Assembly: GCA_963752695.1 (NCBI GenBank) | Contig: CAVVZB010000002.1 | Coordinates: 682,001-746,000 of the forward strand | Source of the DNA: Bog-113 sp963752695 | Lineage (GTDB): Bacteria > Acidobacteriota > Terriglobia > Bryobacterales > Bryobacteraceae | Reading direction: 5' to 3' | Length of the DNA stretch: 64,000 bases | In this document: positions 21,261 to 30,595 of the stretch, piece after piece | Layout: each line of letters starts with the position of its first letter | Position numbering within the stretch: the stretch's first letter is position 1 | Notes under the pieces: generated by a model | Database searches by the model: none | What the model was told of the DNA's origin: nothing | Seen by the model: the letters and a program-made list of their open reading frames with translations, nothing else | Position numbers and translations under genes: made by a program

Positions 21261-22470
21261 ACGGCATGGAGAGCGCGGCGCGTAGCTTTAACGCTTCGGT
21301 AAAGATTCGATCCGCAATCGCCCGTTTCTTGGCCCGTTCCACATACATCGCGCCGGAGCGCGTCAGCAGGAGAACCTCGTTTTCATCGCTTTCGAAGCCG
21401 GTCTCGCTTTGCCCGACCAGGTTCCCGACGATCATGTCGCAGTTTTTCGCTTCCAGTTTTCGTTGCGATTCTTGCTTCAAGTTTTCTGTTTCGGCGGCGA
21501 ATCCGATCAACAGCCGGTCTCCCTTGTTTCGCCCCACCTCGGCCAGGATATCTGGAGTGGGATCTAACTCAACCGAAAACCGCGCCGCTGTTTTCTTGAT
21601 TTTCTGAACCGGAACTCGGGCCACTCGGAAATCCGCCACTGCGGCGCATTTCACGACAATGGTTGCTTCCGCTAGATGTGCAAACACCTCATCCCGCATC
21701 TCCTGTGCGGTTTGCACTTCGATGCGATTCACTCCTCGCGGGGCGTTCAGATTCACGGGACCCGAGATCAGGATCACTTTCGCCCCGCGCATCGCGGCGG
21801 CTTCGGCTAGTGCGTAGCCCATCTTGCCGCTGGAGCGGTTGGAGAGAAAACGGACGGGGTCGATCGGCTCCTGGGTAGGACCCGCTGTAATCAGCACGGT
21901 TTCGCCTTCCAGGTCTAGTTCTCGGCTGAGAGTCTGCTCAATAAAGTCGGCGATTTCGATGGGCTCGGCAAGCCGCCCCGCGCCTACCATCCCGCAAGCC
22001 AGCGTCCCTTCACCGGGTGCGATTACCTCGTTATCGCGCTCGCGCAAAATCGCCAGCGTTTGCCTTGGTGGCCGGGTGCTCCCACATGTTAGTATTCATC
22101 GCGGGCGCGAGCACCACGGATCCGTTGAACGCGAGGTACATTGTGGTCAGGAAGTCTCCCGCTAAACCATGGGCGAATTCGGCCATCAGGTTTGCTGTCG
22201 CGGGTGCGACTAAGAGTAGGTCGTGTTCCTGAGCGACGGCGATGTGTTCGACCGCGCTCGAAAGAGTCGCCTCCGCGCTCTCCATTTGAAAACAGGTCGG
22301 TGATGGTTTTGCGCCCGGTAAGTGTGGCGAAAGTCAGAGGTGTGATGAACTCGCAGGCCGACCGCGTCAGAATTGCCTGCACGCTGTGCCCTCGCTGCTG
22401 GAGGATACGGGCCAACTCCGCAGATTTATATGCAGCGATCCCACCTCCCACAGCCCAGCGCGATTCGCAC
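21250..22470 (-). CDS. coaBC: CoaBC (PPC decarboxylase / PPCS), frameshifted
   Basis: A reconstructed bifunctional protein of about 405 residues making 4'-phosphopantetheine for coenzyme A. The CoaC half shows GGGIAAYKSAELARIL, SSAVEHIAVA, PATANLMAEFAHGLAGD and APAMNTNMW (catalytic region); the CoaB half shows ITAGPTQEPIDPVRFLSN and SSGKMG. Three shifts break it: near 22445-22452 (after RIALG), near 22285-22295 (after DLFS) and near 22051-22066 (before AILRE). Each is removed by dropping one base. The start is a GTG at 22468-22470, ten bases after the rpoZ stop with an AAGG ribosome site. Probably intact in the organism. Confidence 0.88.
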
Positions 22471-22479
22471 GTATGAGCC

Positions 22480-22740
22480 TTACAGAGCCGTTTCGACGCC
22501 GCCTTCAAACTCGTCCACGATTTCGGCTTCCGGGATGTCGGTCCGGTAGTATTTCACCAGTCCACGCCTCGCTTCTTCGATGGCGATCGTTGTAGCTTTT
22601 TTCGCCGTCGTTGGGAGCACCGGGCGCGCGCCGCCTTGCAATTGCCGTGCGCGTTTCGCGGCTACGATTATGTAGCGGTACATACTCTGCTCGGGGTCAT
22701 CGGGCAATGTGCAGTGCGCATTATTTCGAATCTCGTCCAT
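22480..22740 (-). CDS. rpoZ: RNA polymerase omega subunit
   Basis: An 86-residue omega-like subunit that stabilises beta-prime in RNA polymerase and helps form a ppGpp site. YRYIIVAAKRARQLQ and the KATTIAIEEARRGLVKY helix match the RpoZ core. Its place between gmk and coaBC is the common bacterial order. Intact. The upstream neighbour gmk ends 16 bases before its ATG. Confidence 0.88.
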   Translation of the reverse strand: MDEIRNNAHCTLPDDPEQSMYRYIIVAAKRARQLQGGARPVLPTTAKKATTIAIEEARRGLVKYYRTDIPEAEIVDEFEGGVETAL

Positions 22741-22756
22741 CCGTTGCTCCTTTGCT

Positions 22757-23384
22757 TCAAATGGTGCTCAGTGCAAATGTTTCTAAGATCGGCCTGATCT
22801 TCTCTTCGAGCCGCGTTCTTCTCACCCGCTCCGCCCGCACGATTCCTGCGAGCGTTTCTGATGACTCGTTCAGGTGATCGTTGATCAAAACGTAATCGTA
22901 CGACTCATAATTGCCAATCTCGCGGGCGGCCGACTCCAGCCGCCGGGCAATTACCGCCTCGGGGTCTTCACTTCTCGACCGCAACCGTTGCTCTAGCTTC
23001 TCGCGTGAAGGCGGAAGGACGAAAATAGTTACTGCTTGCGGAATCGTCTGCTTCAATTGTGCCGCACCTTGCACATCGATGTCGAGCACCAGATCCAAAT
23101 GCCGCGCCGCCGCGCTCTCCAGTTCGCTCCGATGCGTTCCGTAGTAGTTGCCGAAAACACTCGCGAACTCCAGAAATTCCTTGGCTTGTATCCGATGTTC
23201 GAAATCTTCCCGCGTGGTGAAGTAGTAGCTCTCCCCGTTGACTTCGTCGCCCCGCAGCGCGCGCGTGGTGTACGACACCGAAAACGTCAGACCCTCCACC
23301 TGCCGGAGCAGACGCGCGACAAGCGTCGATTTGCCCGATCCGGACGGCGCCGAAATAATGAAAACAGTCGGAACGTAACGTCAT
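22757..23384 (-). CDS. gmk: Guanylate kinase, frameshifted
   Basis: A reconstructed 208-residue enzyme phosphorylating GMP to GDP. The P-loop SAPSGSGKSTL, the GMP-binding SYTTRALRGDEVNG and YYFTTREDF, and the LDIDVQGAAQ motif are all present. There is no in-frame start before the P-loop; the ATG at 23382-23384 (MTLRSD) joins VFIISAPSG if one T is removed near 23363. That ATG overlaps the yicC stop as ATGA, which supports this reconstruction. An essential gene, so a sequence error is likely. Confidence 0.88.
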
Positions 23385-24286
23385 TCGAGGTTTAAACTCT
23401 GCTCGCGCATTTTATCGATCTCCGCTTTTGTCTCGAGGGCCAGATTTGTCAGTCTCAATCCATGGTCGGCTAAACCGCTGGTTTTCGACAGTACAGTGTT
23501 CGCTTCCCGATTCATTTCTTGTAAAAGAAAATCGAGCTTCTTGCCTTTCTCACCAGTCGTCGCCAGCAATTCCAGCAACTGAGCCGCATGGGTCCGCAGA
23601 GCGCAGGATCTCCTCACTAATGTCGCTGCGCTCGGTCAGAATTGCTGCTTCTTGCGCGAGCCGGTGCGGGTCAATCGCCGAACCGCGCAACAATTCCGAT
23701 AACTTTTCCCGTAAACGCGCGATGGAATACCGCGTTGGCCTCGGCCCGGATACTCTCCATGGCTCTTGCCAGTTCCTGCAAGCGGCGGGTGCGGTCTTGC
23801 AGATCCAGCGCGATCGCCGCACCTTCCCGCTCGCGAAAGGAACTCAGCTCCGAAAGGGCTTCATCCAAAGCGGCCGTCAGCTCGTTGCCCAGAGACTCCG
23901 ACCATTCCGCACGACTTTCCACTCTGCAAAACGCCCGGAAACCGCAATCCTTCCCCTGGATCGGGCTGCCGCGTGCGATCCCACAATTCGCGCGGCCTCC
24001 CGATAAGCGCGCGCCCAACGTTCCAGCGCGGCCCTGTCCAATGCGGGCTCTTCGTCCGGAAGGTATGCAGACGCCGATCCAGAGTCACCCGCATCTGGAC
24101 ATGACCGCGATCCACGTTTTGCTTGATCCGCCCTCGAGCCACCGCCTCGAATGCTTCCCAGCCCGCCGGCAGATGAAAGTGCAGATCCAGCCCTCGATGG
24201 TTCACGGCCTTCAGGCTCATCACTGCTTCCGAGTCACCCACGCGCCGTCGCACTTCGGCAAAACCCGTCATACTGCGGGCGCTCAT
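23381..24286 (-). CDS. yicC: YicC-family endoribonuclease, heavily frameshifted
   Basis: A reconstructed protein of about 300 residues. The N-terminus ARSMTGFAE and the K-AVNHR-LDLH segment, and the C-terminal region with KKLDFLLQEMNREANT and KAEIDKMREQ are diagnostic of YicC, a stress-linked endoribonuclease. At least five frame changes are needed: near 24055-24065, 23988-23993, 23920-23925, 23725-23732 and 23598-23605. The last four are repaired by removing one base each; the first needs two removed or one added. The start overlaps the MsbA-like stop and its stop overlaps gmk (ATGA at both ends). Confidence 0.85.
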
Positions 24287-26112
24287 GTAAGCTCCACTGC
24301 GGCAGGCTCCAGAAACTGCAACTCATGCAACCGCTGATACATCCCGCCATGTTGAATCAACATCTCGTGCGTGCCCGTTTCAATGACACGCCCCTGTTCC
24401 AACACGACTATCTTGTCCGCCCGACGGATCGTGGAAATCCGATGGGCAATCACGATAACGGTCCTACCGGCCATCAAATTTCCGAGCGCCTTCTGTACCA
24501 GCATCTCCGATTCCGTATCGAGATGAGAGGTCGCCTCGTCTAAGATCAGAATCGGCGCGTCCTTTAAGAGCGCACGCGCGATGGCCAGCCGCTGGCGCTG
24601 TCCGCCGCTCAGTTTGGTCCCACGCTCACCCACGATCGTTTCGTACCCTTGCGGAAGCTTGAGGATGAACTCGTCGGCTAGGGCTGCCCCCGCCGCCCTC
24701 TCCAGCGCCTCTTTGGTTACGCCTTTGCGGCCGTAACAGATATTATTCGCAATCGTATCGTTGAACAGGAAAGTGTCTTGAGCCACCAGCGCAATTTGCG
24801 CGCGAAGCGAATCGAGCGTGTAGGAGCGCAGATCCTGGCCGTCAATTAGCACCGTGCCCGCGGTTACGTCGTGGAAACGGGGAACTAACCGCGCCAGGGT
24901 GGACTTTCCAGCGCCGCTCGGGCCTACCAGGGCAACCACTTGGCCGGCTTTCACCTCCACGTCGATATTGCGAAGCGCGTAGCCTCCATAGGTGTTCGGG
25001 TAGCGGAAACTCACGCCACGAAAGGAAATGCCATTGCGAAAACTGCCCAGATGCCGCGCGTCGGTCGCGTCTCGAATATCCTCCGGCGCGTCCAGGTACT
25101 CGAAAACATTTTGCGAGGCGCCGATCGCCTGTTCGAATATGTTGTGAATGTTCGTTAGCCGCTTCACCGGCTCATACAGCATCAGCAACGCGATGATGAA
25201 GCTCGTAAACTGCCCGGGGGAAAGCGCCTGCGTCTGAATTTGCGTGCGAGCATACCCGAGCAGTCCCACGATGGTCAGCGCCCCGAAAAACTCGATCAGC
25301 GGTGACGCAATCGCCTGCTGTAGTACGTACCGCAAGTTCCCTTTTAAGAGGCGGCGCGCGGCTTGGCGGAAGCGGCCTGACTCATATTGTTCCGCGCCGA
25401 ACGCTTTCACCACCTCGTGGCCGCTAAGCGCTTCCTGCAGGATCTGATTAACATCGCCCATCGCGTCCTGCGTGTTGCGGCTTGTGCGCCGGATACGCCG
25501 CCCCAATCGCGCCGTCGGAATCAACACAAAAGGAAGCACGGTCAGGCTGACAAGAGCCAGTTTCCAATCACGATGCAAGACGACGAACAGAAGTCCGATC
25601 ACTACGAAAATCTGCCGGAGTGAATCGGCCAGCATGCTCGACACGGCGGTCTGGATTTTGTCGATGTCGTTCATGATCGAACTCATCAAACGGCCCGTGG
25701 AATTGCTCTCGTAAAAGCTTGCGCTTTGTTTCAGCACTTTTTCGAAAGCATCGTTCCGCAGGTCGGTGATCGCCGAGAAGCCCGCGAAACTGACCAGGTA
25801 ATTGGCGATGTAGTCGAGCAGGCCCTTGGCTGCGAAAACCGCAACAATACTGATCGCAACTAGCGTCCAAACGTCATGAATTTGGCCCGGAATCAGACTA
25901 TCGAGATAGATTGGAGCACCATTGAACGGGTTCTTGTAAAGGACGACGGGCGCTGCACTCGCCCCCGGCGAAAGAACGCGATCGATGACGGGCGCTACCA
26001 GGAGCGCCATTACACCGTGCGCCGCGCCGACAAGCGCCATCAACATTACGGAAGCCAGAATCTGCGGCGTATATCGCCGCGAGTACCGGAGCAGGCGCCG
26101 CCAGTCTTTCAA
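24283..26112 (-). CDS. MsbA-like ABC transporter (lipid flippase type)
   Basis: A 609-residue half-transporter: six transmembrane helices (about residues 15-320) fused to an ATPase with Walker A GPSGAGKST, signature LSGGQRQRLA and Walker B ILILDEATSHLD. It works as a homodimer. Similarity in layout to MsbA and its position after a heptosyltransferase-like gene suggest export of lipopolysaccharide or its precursor, though multidrug export cannot be excluded. ATGA overlaps link it to genes on both sides. Intact within an otherwise frameshifted stretch. Confidence 0.85.
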   Translation of the reverse strand: MKDWRRLLRYSRRYTPQILASVMLMALVGAAHGVMALLVAPVIDRVLSPGASAAPVVLYKNPFNGAPIYLDSLIPGQIHDVWTLVAISIVAVFAAKGLLDYIANYLVSFAGFSAITDLRNDAFEKVLKQSASFYESNSTGRLMSSIMNDIDKIQTAVSSMLADSLRQIFVVIGLLFVVLHRDWKLALVSLTVLPFVLIPTARLGRRIRRTSRNTQDAMGDVNQILQEALSGHEVVKAFGAEQYESGRFRQAARRLLKGNLRYVLQQAIASPLIEFFGALTIVGLLGYARTQIQTQALSPGQFTSFIIALLMLYEPVKRLTNIHNIFEQAIGASQNVFEYLDAPEDIRDATDARHLGSFRNGISFRGVSFRYPNTYGGYALRNIDVEVKAGQVVALVGPSGAGKSTLARLVPRFHDVTAGTVLIDGQDLRSYTLDSLRAQIALVAQDTFLFNDTIANNICYGRKGVTKEALERAAGAALADEFILKLPQGYETIVGERGTKLSGGQRQRLAIARALLKDAPILILDEATSHLDTESEMLVQKALGNLMAGRTVIVIAHRISTIRRADKIVVLEQGRVIETGTHEMLIQHGGMYQRLHELQFLEPAAVELT

Positions 26113-27033
26113 ACGTGCACACCTAGCCGGTCGACCGCGCGCAGGACCATCTCCTCCCGCACGGTTTCAATGGGACCATCGGCTACCAGGACCGACGATT
26201 CTGTCTTCCATGGTGCCCACACCACCGGATCGGAAGGTCCAAAAATCACTACCACGGGCAAACCGAACGCGGCGGCCATATGAGCGGGACCGGAATCGTT
26301 TCCTACAAACAGAGCGGCTTTCGCCATCAGCCCTTTCAATTGCTCCAGGGATGCTCCGGCCAGTACCGGCCACCGCTGAAACGGGGAAACGTCGTCTCCC
26401 GGTCCCGCCACGAACACCGGCTGCATGCCGAGTTCCCGTTTCAGATGCTGGGCCACGCCGGACAAAGAATGGAGACGGCCAGGTTTTCGCCGGTTCCGAA
26501 GCTACCGGATGGATGACCGCAATCGGACCCGCGCCCGCTGAAAGCGCGGGTGGAACGCCGCCAAATAGCGCTGCGCGCGGAATCTCCCTCCGTGCGGCAC
26601 CCAGGTAGAACATAGCCGATGCGGCATGCTCCGCTGTGTGAACGGTGCGTTCCACTCCCAGGATTTGCTGCGCGCGAGGAATGCGGACATTGTAGACGCG
26701 CCGATAAGGGAAATGCGCGAATCCGGCGCGGAACTTCGCCCCAGAAAATAACGTCAGCCTGGCACTCCGCGGTCCGCCATGTAGATTCAGGCATAGATCG
26801 GCGGCAAACTGCCGGACGTCCACCAAGCGCGGCGGCAAAACAACATCAACGTCGGGATTGTCCGTCCAAACTGCCCGGAAACGGTCTTCCGATACAATCG
26901 CTATGCGCAGATCGGGACGCGACTGCTTCAAAAGTCGCACGGCCGGGGTTGTGAGCACCGAATCGCCCAGAGAACGAATCCGGATCACCACCACCCGCGC
27001 TCCCACCGGCAGGCGATCGAGGATCTTACTCAT
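26109..27033 (-). CDS. Glycosyltransferase family 9 (heptosyltransferase-like), frameshifted
   Basis: A reconstructed 307-residue enzyme of the ADP-heptose:LPS heptosyltransferase type. The N-terminal part has VIRIRSLGDSVLTTPAVRLL and the C-terminal part has the nucleotide-binding FVGNDSGPAHMAAAFGLP and VIFGPSDPVVW. The frame changes at 26464-26466, in a run of A on the plus strand; removing one base joins TWPSPF to LSGVAQHLK. It starts with MSKILDRL, overlapping the Trm112-like gene by 8 bases, and its end overlaps the MsbA-like start. Likely role: adding a sugar to the lipopolysaccharide core. Confidence 0.85.
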
Positions 27034-27196
27034 CGATTGTGGCTTCGTCGATCAGCATAATGGGAATGTCATCCCGCACCGGGTACAGCCGGTGACAAGC
27101 CACACATCGCAAGCCGCTGCCGTCCGGCTTCAAATCCAACTGGCTCTTGCATGCTGGACAAACAAGAATTTCCAATAGTTCTGGGCTGATTGCCAT
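27026..27196 (-). CDS. Trm112-like zinc-ribbon protein (YcaR type)
   Basis: A 56-residue protein: two CxxC pairs (CPAC at 13-16 and CVAC at 31-34) frame a small zinc ribbon, followed by the conserved YPVRDDIPIML tail of the Trm112/UPF0434 family. Small members are thought to bind or activate partner methyltransferases, but in bacteria the role is not firmly known. It starts two bases after the LytTR stop and its last 8 bases overlap the glycosyltransferase start. Short but intact and clearly recognisable. Confidence 0.85.
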   Translation of the reverse strand: MAISPELLEILVCPACKSQLDLKPDGSGLRCVACHRLYPVRDDIPIMLIDEATIDE

Positions 27197-27198
27197 AA

Positions 27199-28005
27199 TT
27201 AAAGCTTTAACAGCTCTCTCAACCGGCGAGTCTGCACACGACTCACCGGAATCTCCGTCCCTTTCTTATCGTCTACCCGGATCTGATAACTCGACTTAAA
27301 CCATGGCACCACTTCCCGAATCCGGTCGATGTTCACCAGGTACGAGCGATGGGCGCGCCAGAACTGCTCGGGATCAAGATTGGCCTGCAATTCTTCAATA
27401 GTCCGATAACTGGAAACGCCTTCTACCTGATTAGCGGTAATCGTGATCACACCATCTTGAATACGCGCGAAAATGATGTCCTGCGCGTCCACGATGAAGT
27501 GGCGATTGCCGTTCCGCACCACAATTTTTGCGTGTTGCGGATTCCCTTTGGTACGACCTTCGGCGGGTCGCAAATCCGTATTTGCAAGATCGATCGGACC
27601 GGATTCCCCGTCTCTGGCAACCAGCATGCGCTTGGCTCGTTCGATAGTCTCCGCAAGCCGGACCTTGTCCACCGGTTTCAGGACGTAATCCATCGCCTCC
27701 AGCCGGAATGCCTCCACCGCATATTGCTCGTAAGCGGTCGAAAAAACGAAGTAAGGCAGCGGGATGTCCTGCTCCCTCAGCTTGCGAACCACGCTGATCC
27801 CATCCAACCCGGGCATCTGCACATCTAGAAAAACGATATCCGGCTCATTCTCTTCAATCAGCCGAATAGCGTCCAAACCGTTGGCCGCAGTAGCCACCAC
27901 TTCAATCTCTGGAAAGTCATTCACCAGCCACTTCAGCTCCTCACGAGCGAGCGATTCGTCATCCACCAGGATGGCTGTGTATGTGGCGGTCGCGCGGTCG
28001 CGCAT
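27199..28005 (-). CDS. LytTR-family response regulator
   Basis: A 268-residue regulator. The receiver domain (residues 10-125) has the acidic pair D15/D16, phospho-acceptor D61 (FLDVQMPG), the Thr/Ser strand FSTAYEQ and Lys in VLKPVDK. A LytTR DNA-binding domain (about 160-268) follows, with FWRAHRSYLVNIDRI. It would switch genes on or off after phosphorylation by a kinase not seen in the window. I chose the ATG at 28005; a TTG at 28032 would add nine residues. It heads the ten-gene minus-strand block, so it may control that operon or simply share its promoter. Confidence 0.88.
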   Translation of the reverse strand: MRDRATATYTAILVDDESLAREELKWLVNDFPEIEVVATAANGLDAIRLIEENEPDIVFLDVQMPGLDGISVVRKLREQDIPLPYFVFSTAYEQYAVEAFRLEAMDYVLKPVDKVRLAETIERAKRMLVARDGESGPIDLANTDLRPAEGRTKGNPQHAKIVVRNGNRHFIVDAQDIIFARIQDGVITITANQVEGVSSYRTIEELQANLDPEQFWRAHRSYLVNIDRIREVVPWFKSSYQIRVDDKKGTEIPVSRVQTRRLRELLKL

Positions 28006-28123
28006 CGACTTGTTATCATAACAAATTGCCAACTTTCGCGGACTTTCCGGCCCCGAGCCGCCCGTCGAAACTGTGAACTTCCCGCGCGATGTCTGCGCCT
28101 ATTTTTAAGGAGCGTTTTTCAAT

Positions 28124-29488
28124 TTGTCCCGTAGTTCAGACACTAATTCGCCGGTCCCGGACGCCTCCAGTCCCTATCGGGAAACCCCAACTATTCAGCC
28201 CGCCGATGGGAAACTAGGAATCCTGATTCCTGGTCTTGGTGCCGTCACGACCACCGTGATTGCGGGTGTCGAAGCGATCCGCCGCGGACTTGGATCTCCC
28301 GTCGGTTCGCTTACCCAGTTGGGTACCGTTCGCCTGGGGAAACGGACCGACAACACCAGCCCCAAGATCAAAGATTTTGTTCCGCTGGCCAACCTGGACG
28401 ATCTCGTTTTCGGATGCTGGGATATTTTCGAAGACAACGCCTATGAGGCGGCCATTCACGCCGGCGTTCTCGAACGTCCATTACTCGATCAGCTGAAGGC
28501 GCCGCTTGAAGCGATCAAGCCCATGCCGGCCGTCTTCGATAGCCAGTATGTCAAGCGCATTGACGGACCCAATAAGAAGGCGGCCGGTTCCAAGATGGAT
28601 CATGCCGAGATGCTCATGGACGACATCCGGCAATTCAAGGTCACCACCGGCGCTTCCCGTGTTTCGATGATCTGGTGCGGATCAACGGAAGTTTTCCATA
28701 AGTCGGCCGCTGTCCACGCGACCATGAAGGATTTCGAACAGGGCCTCTGCAACAATGACCCGGAAATCTCCCCGAGCCAGATTTATGCCTACGCTGCGAT
28801 CAAATCCGGCGTGCCCTATGCCAACGGAGCTCCGCATCTCACGGTGGACGCGCCGTGCCTGATGGAATTCGCTCGCGAGCGCAATGTTCCAATCTGCGGT
28901 AAGGATTTCAAGACCGGCCAGACATTTATGAAAACGCTGGTTGCCCCTGGACTGAAATCACGCATGCTAGGCGTCAGCGGTTGGTTCTCCACCAACATCC
29001 TGGGCAACCGTGATGGTGAGGTCCTCGACGATCCCGGGTCGTTCAAGAGCAAAGAAGAATCTAAGCTGAGCGCGCTCGAACAAATACTCCAGCCCGACCT
29101 GTACCCCGAACTCTACAAGGACATTTACCATAAGGTCCGCATCAACTACTACCCGCCCCGCGGCGACTCCAAGGAAGGTTGGGACAACATCGATATCTTC
29201 GGCTGGATGGGCTATCCCATGCAGATCAAGATCGATTTCCTGTGCCGCGATTCCATTCTTGCTGCTCCGCTCGTGCTGGATCTCGTCCTATTCATGGACC
29301 TCGCACAACGCGCCGGAATGCGTGGCGTGCAGGAATGGCTCTCGTTCTACTTCAAGGCGCCAATGACTGCTCCCGGCTTATATCCGGAACATGATATTTT
29401 CATTCAATTGATGAAACTTAAGAACACGCTCCGCTGGATGAAGGGCGAACAGCTCATCACTCACCTCGGCCTCGAATATTACGACTAG
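28124..29488 (+). CDS. Myo-inositol-1-phosphate synthase
   Basis: A 454-residue NAD-dependent enzyme converting glucose-6-phosphate to myo-inositol-1-phosphate, the first step toward inositol lipids. The N-terminal GLGAVTTT loop binds NAD, and the later WCGSTEV, NGAPHLTVD and KDFKTGQTF segments match the Ino1 family, as does the length. The start is TTG, 11 bases after AAGGAG at 28107-28112. It is divergent from the LytTR block and followed at 17 bases by an epimerase gene. Confidence 0.92.
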   Translation: MSRSSDTNSPVPDASSPYRETPTIQPADGKLGILIPGLGAVTTTVIAGVEAIRRGLGSPVGSLTQLGTVRLGKRTDNTSPKIKDFVPLANLDDLVFGCWDIFEDNAYEAAIHAGVLERPLLDQLKAPLEAIKPMPAVFDSQYVKRIDGPNKKAAGSKMDHAEMLMDDIRQFKVTTGASRVSMIWCGSTEVFHKSAAVHATMKDFEQGLCNNDPEISPSQIYAYAAIKSGVPYANGAPHLTVDAPCLMEFARERNVPICGKDFKTGQTFMKTLVAPGLKSRMLGVSGWFSTNILGNRDGEVLDDPGSFKSKEESKLSALEQILQPDLYPELYKDIYHKVRINYYPPRGDSKEGWDNIDIFGWMGYPMQIKIDFLCRDSILAAPLVLDLVLFMDLAQRAGMRGVQEWLSFYFKAPMTAPGLYPEHDIFIQLMKLKNTLRWMKGEQLITHLGLEYYD

Positions 29489-29505
29489 AGCCGACAACAA
29501 CGGCT

Positions 29506-30495
29506 ATGAAGATTCTGGTTATCGGCGGGACGCTGTTCGTTGGCCAGCGTCTTGTCTCTGAACTTCTGAAAGAGGACCACGCGGTCACTGTTCTACACCG
29601 CAAGCCGAAGCACGCCCACGGCCGCCGGGTGGAAAACATTGTTGCCGATCGCAACGATGCGGATCACGTCCGCGCCGCTTTGGAGGGCCGCCGCTTCGAC
29701 GTGGTTTTCGATAACGTCTACGACTTTGAGCGCGGTACCACCGCCGCTCAGGTGGAAGCCACCGTAAAAGCTCTCAACGATCGGCTTACCCGCTATGTGT
29801 TCCTGTCGAGCGTAGCTGCCTATGGCGACGGGCTGAATCATTACGAGGATGACGCGCTCGCGCCCGACGATCATCATGACCCATACGTCCGCAACAAGGC
29901 CATGACGGAGCGCATGCTCTTCCGCATGCACCAGCGCACCGGATTCCCTGTTGTCACTTTCCGGCCGCCATTCATCTACGGACCAGAAAACCCGTTATAT
30001 CGGGAGGCCTTCTTTTGGGACCGCATGCGTGCCGATCGCACCATCGTTTTGCCCGGGGACGGCGGACGCCTCATGCAGTTTGCTTACGTCAAAGACGTGG
30101 TTGCGGCGATGATCCGGTCCATGTCCGATCCTGGTGCCGTCGGGCAGTCGTTTAACATCGGGAGCGAGCGTCCTGTGACGCAGCTTGAGCTAATCCATGC
30201 TCTGGCGAAAGCATGCAAAAAGAAGCCGCAAATCGCACGTGTCCCGCGCGACAAGATCATAGAAGCCGGCGGCAATGCCATGGGTCAGCCCGCCTATTTC
30301 GGAGTCTACTTCGACCTGCCTCCTATCACCGAAGCAGTCGGTAAACTCAAGCGCGTTTTGAAGGTTCCAATTACCTCGTTCGACGAAGGATTGGCGGAGA
30401 CTTACGCCTGGTATACGCGCCATCATAAGGTAGAGAAGATAGAAGGCGAATTTGAAGACCGGCTAATCGCTCAAGCCGTTCAGATCACCCACTAG
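29506..30495 (+). CDS. NAD-dependent epimerase/dehydratase (extended SDR)
   Basis: A 329-residue Rossmann-fold protein. GGTLFVG at residues 7-13 binds NAD(P); the catalytic Tyr-x3-Lys is YVRNK, preceded by FLSSVAAYG with the Ser. The C-terminal half carries a sugar-nucleotide-type substrate region (RPPFIYGPENPLY). Extended SDRs of this kind epimerise or reduce nucleotide sugars; the substrate is not readable. It lies 17 bases after the inositol-phosphate synthase, likely the same transcript, but a shared pathway is only a guess. Confidence 0.85.
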   Translation: MKILVIGGTLFVGQRLVSELLKEDHAVTVLHRKPKHAHGRRVENIVADRNDADHVRAALEGRRFDVVFDNVYDFERGTTAAQVEATVKALNDRLTRYVFLSSVAAYGDGLNHYEDDALAPDDHHDPYVRNKAMTERMLFRMHQRTGFPVVTFRPPFIYGPENPLYREAFFWDRMRADRTIVLPGDGGRLMQFAYVKDVVAAMIRSMSDPGAVGQSFNIGSERPVTQLELIHALAKACKKKPQIARVPRDKIIEAGGNAMGQPAYFGVYFDLPPITEAVGKLKRVLKVPITSFDEGLAETYAWYTRHHKVEKIEGEFEDRLIAQAVQITH

Positions 30496-30595
30496 GCCGT
30501 CCCGCTCGTCCCTGCGCCTCATAGCATTCCTTGAATACCCTCGCGTCCGTCTACCCGCCTGCCCCATACCACGCTAAAATGGTGCTTGAACTGAA

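Noticed and set aside
16031..26466. True pseudogenes or programmed frameshifting
   Set aside because: Too many sites in unrelated essential genes, no slippery sequence common to them, and nearly all corrected by removing one base; a sequence-quality explanation is simpler.
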